NCBI GenBank assembly: GCA_021234155.1
Contig: JAJEKV010000132.1
Coordinates: 868,001-932,000, forward strand
Source of the DNA: Isoetes taiwanensis
Taxonomy: Eukaryota > Streptophyta > Lycopodiopsida > Isoetales > Isoetaceae
Length of the DNA stretch: 64,000 nucleotides
Direction: 5' to 3'
Position 1 is the first letter of the stretch; every line of letters starts with the position of its first letter. Position numbers and translations under genes: made by a program. Positions 25,398-38,472 of the stretch are shown here, in pieces. A model generated the notes under the pieces. The model did not search any database and was not told where the DNA came from. It saw only the letters and a program-made list of their open reading frames with translations.

Positions 25398-27566
25398 CTA
25401 GAAACGTAGCCCAGCCGATGCCGCGGCATTACCGGAATGTGGAATGAGTCATAAAATAAATAAAATACTATCTCCATCATATAAAATTGTGGAAGTGAGA
25501 GAAAAAGATGAGTCAGACATGGGGAAAAAATCCATGTCGCAGAAGCTAGATTAGAATGGAGGGCTAAGATTTTTTAGAGAAAACAGGCACTTAGTGCCTT
25601 CCCATGATTGATCCTCGCCTTCAAAGACTTGATTGTGCAATTTTTAAGGTGCTATAGGCTTGCCGGAGTAGCGTAGGGGCTTTTGGTTCAATTTCTCAAG
25701 CATTGACGCGAATTTTGGTTTCAATTTTGAAGAATTTGAGGGTTTTTTGCAGAAAACTATCGCCGCCTCAACCAGCCAAGGCGCTTATTTGGGGCGCTTC
25801 TTATCTTCCCTCCTGATTGCCACAGAGGGTCCCGGCCTTGATCTTCAATTGGTTCTTTACCGATCAGATTGGGCTTGATCCGACAATTTTTGAAAGCTTT
25901 TCTTGATCCATACTGCTTTCCTGAGCTTTGGTTGTCTTCTCGCACAAATCTCCTACCATTTGATTCATAATTCGCTTCGGCCAAAACCGCAAACTGGCGG
26001 AGCAGAAAGTACCCAACCCCTTCGTACCAAAGGTCCAGAAGTGAGGCGATGCCATATAAATACGTGTATTCTTCTACTAATTCCTAGGTTAGTGAATCTA
26101 CCCATTTAGCTTTGTAGCTTTAATTCTTTTCACATCGCCAAGCTTGAAAGCTAGCGCTTAGCCCGTTATCATTCGAATTCGCTCACAAACTCTAAACTTA
26201 AAAAATCCAAGAAAACCGCATTAAAATCCCTGAGTCAAAAGATCGAATTTACAAATCGATCCTTGAAAGATGGGTTTGGGCTTTGTTTCAAGAACGATTC
26301 CTACACGCCTAAAATTATTTTTAAGGTTTTGAATAAAGCAACAAGGGGTTTACTTATTTTGTGGATTAGGTAGGTGAGGACGCTCTAGCTTATTAGCTTT
26401 TTCCTCCTCGCTTGCCTTAGCAATGGCTTTACCGGGCCGTGTGTTCTCTCGCTTTGTGCATGGTCTAACAAGGTGGATTTGGAAGGCCGCCGCCGCAGCC
26501 AGGTGTCTGATAATGGGTGTTGGAAATAAAAACATGACCCAAGACCAAAGTCATCTCTCGCAAAGATATTGTAAACCGCTTGAATTAGAGGTGAGCTATG
26601 ACGCTTTTTGTCCCATTCGCACCATGCCTCATGCTTAAGAGACTTTGTCGAGGGCCGCTAATCAAAGAAAAGTGAATATGGCATAGGCCATATTATCCTA
26701 AGAATCCAACAAATTTAAAAATGATATCACAAAAGTTTGTATGACATCAATTGCTAAACGCCATTCTAATAAAGGCAACATGACATGCCGCTTAGATACC
26801 TTTAATTTCTACAATCTTGCTATAGTGACTACTTACTACAAGAAAATGAAAAAGAATGTTCTACCATGGTGAGCGTAATTCTACAGTAATTATCCGTCAA
26901 TAGAATGGCCCCCCAGAGCAGTATCTAATTTTGGAAACTATAGTTTGGCCTTTTAGCCTTCGATGCAAAGATGAATTTTGCAAAGGGAGAAGCTCTATGT
27001 TTGAATTTGCCGTTGTACAAACTTTTTGAAAACCCTTTAAATATTAAAGATGCAATAGAGTTCGATCCAAATAGTGTTCCAAATAGATAAGTTTGTGTTT
27101 CTCGAGCCTTGATGTTTTATCGGCTTTTGGAAAGAAAAAAAAAAAAGAATCTACATACATTAAGGTAAATCAAAGCAAAACTAGATATTATTGTTCAAAA
27201 ATTCAAAGTCTCGTGAAAACCCTTCGACTATAGGCAACGAATGCAAAAATCAACTTTGTAGATGTAATTATATCCCCGATATCAAATGAATGAAGGGCAT
27301 TGTGTGTATGCACATGGCATGCATACAATGGAACACGCATGAGAAGAAAAGAGGGGTAGGAGGGAGGGACCTTAGCATATTTTCTAAACCCATTGTAACA
27401 TCCTTAATCAACAATAAGATAGCAGTATGCCAAGTTGATCGCCATATTTTTATTTCTCAAAAAATAATTAACTGAATCATTTAAGCATCAAATTTTGTAT
27501 ATCAAAAAAATGTTATGCACATATACGTATCTACAACTTTAAAATTTTTGGGTACATGGAGGGTAC

Positions 27567-28398
27567 ATGGTGAGAGCACATGTAGGGTATGTGTTCACTT
27601 GGGTAGGGAGCATTGAAATTGGTCAATAATAAATGGGTTCAACAAAATGTAGTATAAATTGTTAGTCTCATCTATTTCAAATTTCTAAACGCCATGAAAT
27701 CACATTACAGAGAATGGCACTTTTATAATAAAGTAATTCTTAACTCACCTCTTTCCCCAAGAAGCAAGTCAAAACTATTACTAATTTCCGTAAACCTTGT
27801 TCCAACAAATATTAAGAATGACATTGTGGGGAATTCATGCTTAAGCGAGGCATATGTTGAAACATTTGAAAGCCTACAAATCATCCAAGCTAATTTCACA
27901 ATGCAATGGGAGATCAATCAGCTATGAGAATCTCTAAAGTATGAAAGCTCAGATTTTAGCATGCTTCATCCTATAATCTATATTTGAATCTTTGGTGAGA
28001 GCACATGTAGGGTATGTGTTCACTTGGGTAGTGATAAAAGATTAGGTAGGGAACATTGAAATTGGTCAATAATAAATGTGTTCAACAAATGTAGTATAAA
28101 TTGTTATCTCATCTATTTCAAATTTCTAAACACCGCCATGAAATCACATTACAGAGAATGGCAATTTTACACAAAGTAATTCTAAATCACCTCTTTCCCC
28201 AAGAAGCAAAGTCAAAACTATTACTAATTTCTGTAAACCTTTGTCTCCAACAAATATTAAGAATGACATTGTGGGGAATTCATGCTTTAGCAAGGCATAT
28301 GTTGAAACATTTGAAAGCCTACAAATCATCCAAGTAATTTCACAATGCAATGGGAGATCAATCAACTATGAGAATCTCTAAAGTATGAAAGCTCAGAG
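27567..28398. repeat. Tandem direct repeat of about 400 bp
   Basis: Copy 1 starts at 27567 and copy 2 at 27992, both with ggtgagagcacatgtagggt, and both run to ctctaaagtatgaaagctca. Copy 2 has a 17-bp extra phrase near 28030. The copies are very similar apart from small indels. There is no long open frame. Confidence 0.9.
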
Positions 28399-29159
28399 TT
28401 TTTTCAACAAAATCGCTTTTAGCTCTAGATTAATAGAAAGGATGTGTCGAGGGCTTGAACTTGCAAATAACAAAATGGATGCACCTACTTTAGACATTTT
28501 AAAAATTGCTTGCTCTCGTGTTTTCCCATTTTAATTTCTAGAAGAATCAAGAAAGTAACACTAAACAACTTATGTTGTTCACAATATCAACATAATGTTA
28601 GACCTTGCATCAATTGCAAAATATCAAAGCCTATTGTAATCCCCGTGAGGTGACAAACTTTTTATTTAATTCTCGATGACGTAGAGGCCCATTTGGTAGC
28701 CGTACAAATTATTGCATTTTTCAAGAGGTTAGACAACAATGTTCATCCCTAAAGAGAAAAGAAAAGTTGACAAATTAATAATAATAAGTAATAATAACAT
28801 GTACAATATCTAAAATACACTTGCCTACATGAACGAAATTTAATGACAAAGATGGCTGAGATGTTGTACAATGCCTTTTATGGTCGCTTTCAAGACTTCA
28901 AATGATGCTAGTACTTGCAGGAGACATTTGAACAAATGGTGAAGGATTCCAACAAAAATGAGAATGGATGTGCTCTTTCTATCCCCACAAAATGACCAAG
29001 CGCTTATGACTCCTTAAATTTTGTTCCATTGTTCCAGGCATCAAGCAAAGCACGATACCATTGACCAATGAATGCCGCTTTGTTTCAAGTGATCGATTAA
29101 ATGCAGCCATCAAGCCCAAAGTCATATTAGCTTCAAAAAATTACACATCCAAGGCACGC

Positions 29160-29305
<146 letters not shown>

Positions 29306-31795
29306 ATTATCTACCAAAAACCGCATTAGTATGATCTCATATTTATGACATGCACAACCTCCAAAGGTGAATTACAACTTGTGCAAATTATAAATTAATC
29401 CAACCAACAACAACATCAAGCTTCAATCTCGCTACCTATGGTATAAAAAAGTGAATGCAAAATTCTCTTGTTCCCTTTGCTCATGGCAGCTTGGTTTGTA
29501 TAGGCATCGAATGCCTCAAAAGATAGCCTTATTAGGACTTGGACCGCCTCCCTACATATGGTTCAAAAATTTGAAGAGAATGGGCTCAAGCTTTCCTTGG
29601 TCGAGAAAGCATAGCGAGATTAATGATTCCAAGACATCATATTTGTTTGTTAGAAAATGCCGCCATTCCGCCATAAGCGTATCACATGAGGTGTTCTCAC
29701 CGCAGCCGCCAGAAGTGGCCAAAGCAAATATTCTCAATGGTATTTAAAACCATCTAGAACACCAATAATTTTGATGGGCTGACAAATGCCAATGCCAATT
29801 TGTGTTAAAAAATCTTTAAGAGGTCCATACATTAGTGTGTTCGCGACATCATGGTATTATGTTTCAGATAATAACCAAGCATTCAAGAAACCATAAGGAC
29901 CGCATTAAACCAAAAGATTAAAAAATAAAAGCCAAGTTACATAAGTTACGAGTTACTCCTCGCCATTTCACCAACCAAGTAAGGGTTGATCATAAAGAGG
30001 CATGCTAAGGCTTATCTTATAATCAGATTAGTAGTATATGAGCATGGAATCTAAATTTTGTTTTCCTATACTAACATTACAATGCTAACATTCATTTCTA
30101 AAATTATATGGGTCAATAGGATGAAAAATCATAAAATTATTTGAAGCCTTTCTAAAGTTTCCATTGAAGTCCGCTTTCCAAAGAAGGGAGGGTTAGAGAA
30201 GTCTTTATGACCAATCATGGTCATAGCATATTAATTGAAGCACAAAGATGCCCAAGATCCGTAGAATTTTCCCTAGTAGAGGCTTGGCATGGCAGCAAAG
30301 TTACTTGGAAGAAGTAAGTCCATCCCCTAAAATGATGTTGCCATTTATTTTCTAGTAATTACAGAATGTGTTAAGTAGATTGTCAACGATGACAACTGTA
30401 ATGGCAGGATAGCATATATTTACATGCCACATTATTTTCTCATTACATGCTCTTGCATTATGCAGGATAGATGCAAAACGGATAGATGCAAAACAGAACA
30501 CTGCTTGTCAAAGCATTCATGTCATTATCTTACACATGTGGACCCCTCAATATCTACAAAGTTTTGCACACAACTATTTCATGGCATTGAATTCGAAATT
30601 AACTTATTATCAATGCTTTGGAAACTAACTTATATCAATGCTTGCTTTGAGCAAAAAACTCCTTGAGGCCAACATCAGGTCTTTGGGTTATTTTGGTGAA
30701 TATAATGCCAAATCAACTGCCTTCACATCATATAATATGAGCAAATTCCCTAAAAAGACTAAGACCTTTAATTAACCTAGTTATAGGTGCAGCCAAGAAG
30801 ATCGGGCCTCATAAGGTTTAACTCCACAAAACAAATCTAAACTCCTCTAAGAAAACATGGCAAAGTATAACTTGAAAAAGGCAAGCACCATTACAAAGAT
30901 GGAACATGTACCTTCTTGAAGTAAAGATGAAACCCAACCATTAGCAACTGCATGCAACATAATATGAGTTCAAAACTGCCATATACCACCGCTAGTCCGG
31001 TTTCATAAGGCTCAAATGAAAACCCTAAGGCCAAGCTTTTCATAAGAAGTCAATTTGCTCTTGTTTGCAAAAGAATGCTAACTAAAAAGAATGGCAAGCC
31101 AAAGATTCCATGACTACGAAAACTCTTAGAATTTTGATGCATTTTTAATACAAATGGCAAGAAATACTTTACAACTATGATGTGCTCTTGTTTGCAGAGA
31201 AGATCAACGCCCCAAGTCTGTTATATGAATGGGTCTTGCAAAGTTTAGGTCATATCCTAAAACAAAGAGAAATAAAAGAGAAGAAATGGCTCACCTTAAA
31301 TGAAATGCAAGATCCGGAAATGCTAATCCGGGATACGTAGTGACCCATCTCAAGAACTTGTGGCACACCGAGGAGCAATTTAGAAGCCAAAATCATGAAG
31401 CACCAAAGCCGCTGAAAACCCTTGAGCTTTTGATTTTGGAAGTTTAATGTAATCAAAAGAATGTAATTAGCGCAGAGCCATATTGTAGATTATGGATTGT
31501 GATGTGGGATTCAATGGGTAGCTCGCTTTAAGCATTTGCGATGGGAAATGTGCCCAATTCAAGATAATAATCCTGAGTTCCCAATTCAAATTCAAAAAAA
31601 AAAAAAAAAAAAATCGGGCTTGCTACTTACGTAAATTAGGATACAAATTTCTTCACATACCTAATGAAGAGCATTTAAGGATGTGGGGCGAGATTTAAAA
31701 TTGGCCTTTTAAGGCCCCGGGAATATAGTAAGGGAACGCCGCGGGCGTTATATGCATGCTCCATGGCACGCACCCCAACACCATCACAAAATAAA

Positions 31796-32244
31796 AAGAA
31801 CATAATCCATAATTGAAATATAATCCTAAGTATCAAAGAAGGGTTAATCCTAGACAAAGACAACCAGAGAAGGCTGACTCAAGCGCTAGCCCTAGAGATA
31901 TCAAGCTAGTTTATCCACTAACCCGAATTTCTGCATCGGATCCATTATCATGAGACATCTCCTCGCCTTCAAGGAATCTTAACAAAGAAGCAGCCCTCCC
32001 TCGTTCGATTTTTGGGGCCAAATGGGATAGGGGGTCCAATTTGATGCCCCAAGTTAGCATTCTCCCCTACATCGCCAATCTAATTTTAGGTGGCACTTCC
32101 CAATTAATAAATTATCCTAACTTAATTAACTAATCCCTTTTTAGGTCAACCCCCAGGTTAGAATACCCCATGGTGGCGTATCTTTACCGTGGTGACGTGT
32201 CAGTACATTTATACGTATACCGTATAAATATATGGAACGTTACA
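31796..32244 (-). repeat. 5' LTR of the gypsy element, second piece
   Basis: This matches the 3' LTR from cataatccataattg (13403) to its end. A stretch of about 90 bp of the 3' LTR (13735-13820) is missing here. It ends GGAACGTTACA followed by the tttgt target duplication. Confidence 0.85.
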
Positions 32245-32249
32245 TTTGT

Positions 32250-34560
32250 TGCCCAAATTATGCATGGAAATCTAATAGTAGGTTTCTGATATGGGCGATT
32301 ATAAGAAAGAAGAGATAATCTTCAATGTTTTTCTCTGCTAAAATGAAATAAGATCCCCATATCTTTAATGCCCTAACGACCAAGTAAAAAAATGCTTACT
32401 CATGCTGGCATCATTTATCTTCCTCGAATCATAAGCAAAGACTCCCGCTTCTCGTGATTATACTACCTCTAGTTGCAACCGCTTAAGGCCCTAGGAGTTT
32501 ATCCTTATTAGGATTAAACAAAGATGAGAACTAGCTCATTGTCAAGGTCTCCTTCAAGGATTTGAAGTTAGCTTGACTAGCACATTCAATGGCTCTTCCA
32601 ATCTTTGATCTTCTCATGTTTGGTGAGTTTTGAGAGCGAGCCGCAGCTTTTGATGAAGTCTCTCATGAACATCCTCAGGCTAGCCTCGCTGAGGAATCTC
32701 CTTATGTTATAGATGTTTTTGGGACCGCCCACTATATGGTAGCATGAATCTTTGCCAATCTATGGAAATTCCTTCGTTGAGATGATATATCCCAATCGAC
32801 TCTATTTGTTGCAAAGTGGCTCTTACAAAAGTTTGATAGAGTCCATGCCTCTTTAACTTTGTAAGGACTCTTTTAAGTGAGTGGCATGCCCTTCTAATGT
32901 CTTGTTGTAGACTAGGATGTCATCAAGAAGAAAATCATGAAATCATCAAGGAATGCACCGAGCACATCTTGCATAAGCTTCATGGACATGTGCATTATAC
33001 ATCCCAAACACTATTACTATGAACTCGTGAATGACCATATCATGTTCTAAAGGCTTCCTTTTTTTTTCTTTTTCTTTTTTTGAAGGACGTCAAACCTTAT
33101 TGAAGCTCCAAGCCAAAAGCTAGATACAAATGCACAGGCGGGAATAAAATCTCAGAGAATAATCATGATCCACCGAAGTTGAACCACCAACCTATGCATA
33201 AGACAACACACTTAAATGGAACTGGGAATATCATCGCTATATCGAAAGCAAGTTTAAGAGCAATGGTAGGGCTTAGCAATTTAGCTTGTGTGTCCTGGAG
33301 GACAACTGCAGGAGGAATATCCAAACCCTGAAAGACAGACAATCTTTTGCGCTTCTAGATGGACCACAACAACCATCATGATGCTAAATGAAATGCTTGG
33401 CTCCGCAACTTATTCCAAGTATCCGAAAAAATAGCAGTGAGCACTTGTTCGACTTGTCAATGTCAACTGAAAAAAGAGAAAGCAACCAAGACCAAACAAT
33501 TTGGGAGATGATCACATAAAAAGAAACAATGCTCAATAGTCTCGCCCCTTTGCTTGCACAAGGCAAAATGTCGACACTGGGAACGAATGGGACAAGCACA
33601 TTCAGACGAGGACATCTGTGGACTTGGGCTTGGGATAAACTACTTCATCCTATAGGTCTAATGGTTGTCTTATGACAACCTCCTCCTTCATTCTTGTTTG
33701 GTGATATCCGAATCTCAAGCGATCTTGGAGAAGAACTTGGCCCTTGGAGATGGTCTATGAAATCATCGGTTTTAGGCAAGGTATACCTATTTTGATGGTG
33801 TTCTTGTTTGATTGATAATAATCATGCACATCCTCAAGCTTCCATCATTTTTTCTTAACAAAGAGGATAGGTGCCCCAAATGTAGAGAGACACCGGATCT
33901 TATGAACCCTAAGTCCATACGGTTGTTAATTCTTTTTGATTCCGCCAAATCAAGGGTACTCCTCTTGTATGGCGCCCATGGGTAGACTTAGTGTTGGGTG
34001 CAACCGCAATCTCACACTTGACTCCCTTTGTAGCCGGAAATTTTTGATTTCATCAAGAACAATTTGTGGAACTCCTCTATCAATTTTGCTACTTGTTTGG
34101 GCCTATTGATTCCAAGTTGAAGACATAAGCTATCTCGCCTCCTTATGCATCTAAGTAACCGCTATTTGGGGCGACATCAATCAAACCTTTTTCTAGCACT
34201 AGCTACTCCCCAACAATGAGATTATATCTCCCCATATGTAGCTCCTCGCATCTATTCCAACCGAGCTACGGCAGACCTATATGGAGGTTCTATCTCCTAT
34301 TGTCCCGGTGGCTTAATAGCACCACTGCCATTACAACTAGCTTGGGATTAGAGTTTAGAGTCTTGTCCTTAATCATCTCAAATATTTTAGGAGGCAAAAT
34401 TATGGGTACTACTCGTGTCAATCGTAATAACAACGTACGCCTAGTTGCTTGGCCAACTTTGAAAGATGATGTTGTAATCGACTTTCTACGTGCTCAAACT
34501 CTATAGAGCAAATATAAGACACTCACCTTCAATGGGTCACGAGAAGCATCGCCATCTTCT
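32250..34560 (-). pseudogene. Second Ty3/gypsy pol relic
   Basis: This lies outside the large element. On the minus strand, fragments between about 33900 and 33640 carry the RT start (GAPILFVKKK, then a GYHQTRMKEE stretch). Those between about 32950 and 32480 carry the RT end and RNase H linker (KLKRHGLYQTF, PKNIYNIRRFL, MRDFIKSCGSLSKLTKHEK). Both are typical Ty3/gypsy motifs, in shifting frames with stops. The two halves are separated by an L1-type LINE fragment. No LTRs were identified. The protease/gag side (34000-34560) is unrecognisable. Confidence 0.75.
33059..33620 (-). mobile_element. 5'-truncated L1-type LINE 3' end
   Basis: On the minus strand a Cys/His segment (CRHFALCKQRGETIEHCF) looks like the C-terminal zinc knuckle of plant L1 ORF2 (zf-RVT). 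About 450 bp of 3' UTR follow, ending GTTTGACGTCCTTC and an A/G-rich poly(A) (plus-strand T tract, 33059-33081). The last 150 bp are shared with the fragment at 53341-53630. It splits the surrounding gypsy pol. Confidence 0.7.
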
Positions 34561-37500
34561 TCTTCCGTCGGCATCTCCCACTCCATTTCCATCATTGTGG
34601 CACTTATAACAAAGGGATAGTCAGGTTTTGTAGCCGGACTGGAAGCATCGAAAACAAAGTTTCCCTTATGCACTCTTTCTGCTTTTCTTCTTGGATGAAT
34701 TCCACGAATTACCTAATGGTCTCGGAGTAGTTTAGACCCCTTGATTGGTCTTTGAAAATCACCTGCTTTTTGCCTTCCTATCTATCGATCCATCCATTCA
34801 TCCATCCATCCATCCATCCATCTATCTATCTATAGCCTCCAATGTAATTGTTCTTTGTTGGCACTGGGCTAACTGGCCTTAGGCTATAAGAAGTCGTATT
34901 CTTTCCCTTGCTATAACCTCCCCACTTCTAAGCTATAATCATTGTTATTTTCTAGATCGTATTACAACATAACCATCATTCATTTAAATTTGGATTATGT
35001 CTGTTCCAAAAGCACGCCACTTTTGCAAATGCCACTTTTGCAAACCCCTTAATTGATGTAGTGTTGTGACCCCTTGTTTTGCTAGAATACAATCTTTTTT
35101 CCATATTTAGTAGGTATTTTGATTATTACTTTGAATATAGGAAGAAAACTAATGTTTTATTAACATTTGCAGACAACACCAGCTTTATGCACAAAGATTT
35201 TTCACATCGTATTGAGACAAGAGATTTATTTTTCTTAGAATTTTGGATGCATAGGGAAATAATAATTAGCCTGCTTTTTTGTCTGGTTAGGACCATACTT
35301 TGACAATGCATGGATAAACAAATGGATACTTGTAACCATTCTAGACCACATAAGTCATATTGAGTTGCTAATTATAGTTGTCAACATGGCCTTTCGAAGC
35401 CTACAAATAGTAATGAACTTACAAGTAAAACACCATTACTCAAACTATGCCAAGCGTGATCTTAAATCAAATGGCATCATCGCACCAATTAAATAGATAA
35501 TCCATTCTACTCACTTTAACTAGTATTCAAAAATTTTCAATGAAGTCGGTAAGCCCCTTAGCTTTGTTGATATTTACAAAGATGTTCATGGAGAAAAACC
35601 TGGAAGACAAAAAATACATAATCTAGGAGCACGGATGAGTAATGTGAAATATGCAAGGATTGACAACATGAAAAGTAAACGTGCACTTTACTCACATATT
35701 AGATAGTGACCTTACAACTCCATCGAAGAGGTCTAGTGAAGAGACCTTAACTCTATAGATCGCAACAAAGGCTGATCACTTTTACTAAATCAAGCAAGGT
35801 TGATCGAGGTTTGATTTGGGCTAAACGGCAGAGCACCATGAAAATTGAATCAGAATTAGGAAAGTGCAAGGATTACAGAACAAGAAGCACATACTGAAAA
35901 TAAATAGGGGCTAAAATTGACTTAGGCTTTTTGAGATAGAGAGCAACCACATTATCAAATGCTAGCAACCACATTATCAGCCACATTATCCTTAACTTTT
36001 TTTTGTTGCAATTCACGCTTGGCGTGTATTAGATTCCCTTTGTGCTTGAGAAACTGCTAAAAACTCTTGTTTATAAAAGCTTTTCATTATCTTTCAAGTT
36101 AGAGGACGACACATGGAGGCATATAATCTGTAGTTCGAAAGAAATTTCAAAGCAAGATTCTAATAAGTTAAAGGGCATATTTAATGGATTGTTGGGCAAA
36201 ACATATCACATCTTCAAAATGCCCAAGACAATTTTTATAAATAATAGTTGTACCTCCTCGATACAATTTAACCAAGCATGTCGTTGGTTTTACCCTGGTC
36301 GCTCAAAATACCCTCGGTGCCCTCGGTGAGGGAATTTTGTCGAAAGAGAAATACTTTGTTCATTGACACAAAGAGCCTTGGCGAAGATTTTGTGTTGAGA
36401 AGAACCTATAAACCGCCGCATGGTGGCTTTGGAGATGGCTTTAAAGATGGCACAGCTTGGTTTTGGAGATGGCGATATGGCTTTGAAGATCGTGATATAG
36501 CTTTGGAGACGGAAATCAATCGCCATCGGGCGCCAACCAAGCTTCAAACCTCCAAAAATGGTGAAGCTCTAAACCACTACTCTTTGAGATTGGATGGGCC
36601 TTGGGCTTATGGATTGGAAGCTTTGCCAAAATGGATGCCAACAAAGATGACCCAAGTGGTTGCATATTTTTGTATCGAACAAGAGACGGCGGCTCCCTCC
36701 TCACAAGAACTATGGGGTCTCATCATTTCCAACTTATCTTTATGCATTCTACTCGCTTGTCGCCAAAGCTTGGTATCAACAGTGGTTGTGTCTTCACCGT
36801 AAATGCGGCTTTGGGCATAACTCGAATACCATTTGTCCCATATTTTTTACGTCGGGGCTTCTTCTTACTTCGGGTAACATTCTAGATTTCGGTGCATCTT
36901 TCAACATCGATCCATTTATCATGCTCTTTTTTAATTGAATGATCCATATATCATGTTCATTCGGATGATCTTTGCATGATGAATCCAAGGAGCACAAATG
37001 CAATATGAAAAGATGAAAGGGGAAGCCATGGATCCACCAAGAAGATCAAGAGGAAGCGAAAAAGAAACACAAAATGGGCCCACATGCATTTTAGATCTAA
37101 ATTTTTAAATAAGCAAGCATAAAATATGAAGCAAAACCCGTGAGACCGCTTCTTCGCTTGCTGAAAGGATGAAAAGAAAAAACTATGGATCGATCAAGAA
37201 GGTGTAAGAGGAAGCACAAAGAGAAGCAGAAAATGGGTTTAACAGGGATCGACCAAGAACTTGCAAGAGGAAGCACAAAGAGGAAAATTCAAATTTAGGA
37301 TTCAAAGTAGGAATGAATAGATATTGACTCCGACTTCCCATTTGAAAAAATTTGAAAGATCTCCGAACGTAAAAATGGTAAGTTTGTTCCTTTTTTTATA
37401 CACAAAGATTTTTATTGGGGTCACGCCAGACGTGTCTATTCTGGCTTGTTTTTTTTACCTATTTTCAAGTTGATATCTTTCTTAGAAAAAACTCATTTTC

Positions 37501-38040
37501 TAGCTTGCCTTTTTTATCTATTTTCAAGTTGATATCTTTCTTAGAAAAAACTCATTTTTGAGGTAACGTTATCTTGAGACCATGTTTGATACGATACACA
37601 TGCTTCAAACAAAGAGGTTTAAACTTTGCAATGCAATTTTAGAAAACATGGCAACATGGCTTGTGCTTTCTTTCTTTTTTTCTTAGCTTACTCTTCTTAG
37701 CAACCCACTTTTCATTGTTACTCATTTCATATGTCATTTAAAAATTCAATACTTGTTTTGTGTGCCTATAGTTTTGATGGAAATTACGTGCAAGGAGTTC
37801 AATTTTGGACTACAAGGAACTATCTAGGAAGGTTGTTTGGTGGAGAAACATTGTAATCTTACAAAATGTAATGGACTTTCTTTTTTCATAATTCTATAAA
37901 ACATGTTTTTAATGTAATCATGTTGTGCTGTTATAAAAAAAAATCACATTCTCGATGCAAATTTACTAACCCGGGAAGAAGTTGCAGTGCCAAAATGGTC
38001 CAAAATTCTGGCATAAATCCAATTTAAATGAATAATGGTT
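34561..38040. other. Repetitive intergenic DNA between gypsy relic and P450
   Basis: It holds a mixed (CATC)n/(CTAT)n tract at 34778-34833. A 174-codon plus frame at 36278-36802 has GFGDGFKDG and FEDRDIA repeats arising from tandem copies of ggctttggagatggc. Three imperfect copies of an aagaggaagcacaaagag phrase lie at 37040-37290. I assign none of these to a gene family. Confidence 0.35.
37441..37560. repeat. 60-bp tandem duplication
   Basis: Two 60-bp units, 37441-37500 and 37501-37560, share ttttcaagttgatatctttc and the adjoining bases, with about six differences in the T-rich start. Confidence 0.9.
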
Positions 38041-38046
38041 ACATGC

Positions 38047-38209
38047 TAGAAAATGCATTATTCCTAGTAGAAAGCAATGCCTATGGCTTTGTTTTGCCCA
38101 CATCTAATTGTTGAAGATAGTCACTTCAGATAGAAAATGCATTATTCCTAGTAGAAAGCAATGCCTTCATTTTGCCCACACCTAATTGTTGAAGATAGTC
38201 ACTTTAGAA
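38047..38209. repeat. 84-bp tandem duplication upstream of the intact P450
   Basis: Unit 1 (38047-38130) and unit 2 (38131-38209) share tagaaaatgcattattccta and gttgaagatagtcact. Unit 2 lacks a few bases after aagcaatgcc. The pair ends about 265 bp before the start codon at 38473, so it lies in the probable promoter region. Confidence 0.85.
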
Positions 38210-38472
38210 AACGCAGATTCACCAAGTATTCACAGGGAAGTGGTTTGTTGAGACATTTGTCAATAGGCGCAATTTACGTATGCTAAGGTGACACAACCTA
38301 GGGTTATTGCCAAGTGTAGAGAGGTGAAAAAACCAATCACGTTGGGGGGTTTGGATTTACTTGGGGATAGAAAGGAAGGGAGGTGAAAGTTAGTTGTTAG
38401 GTTTTGGAAGTATTGGGAGGACCCGAGTTGAAATCCCCCAAAAAAAAAGGCCACCGATAAGGCCATTGTTTT

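Noticed and set aside
25396-25410. CACTAG start suggesting an En/Spm (CACTA) transposon
   Set aside because: No TAGTG terminus or subterminal repeats at the other border (31795), and part of the word belongs to the interrupted LTR.
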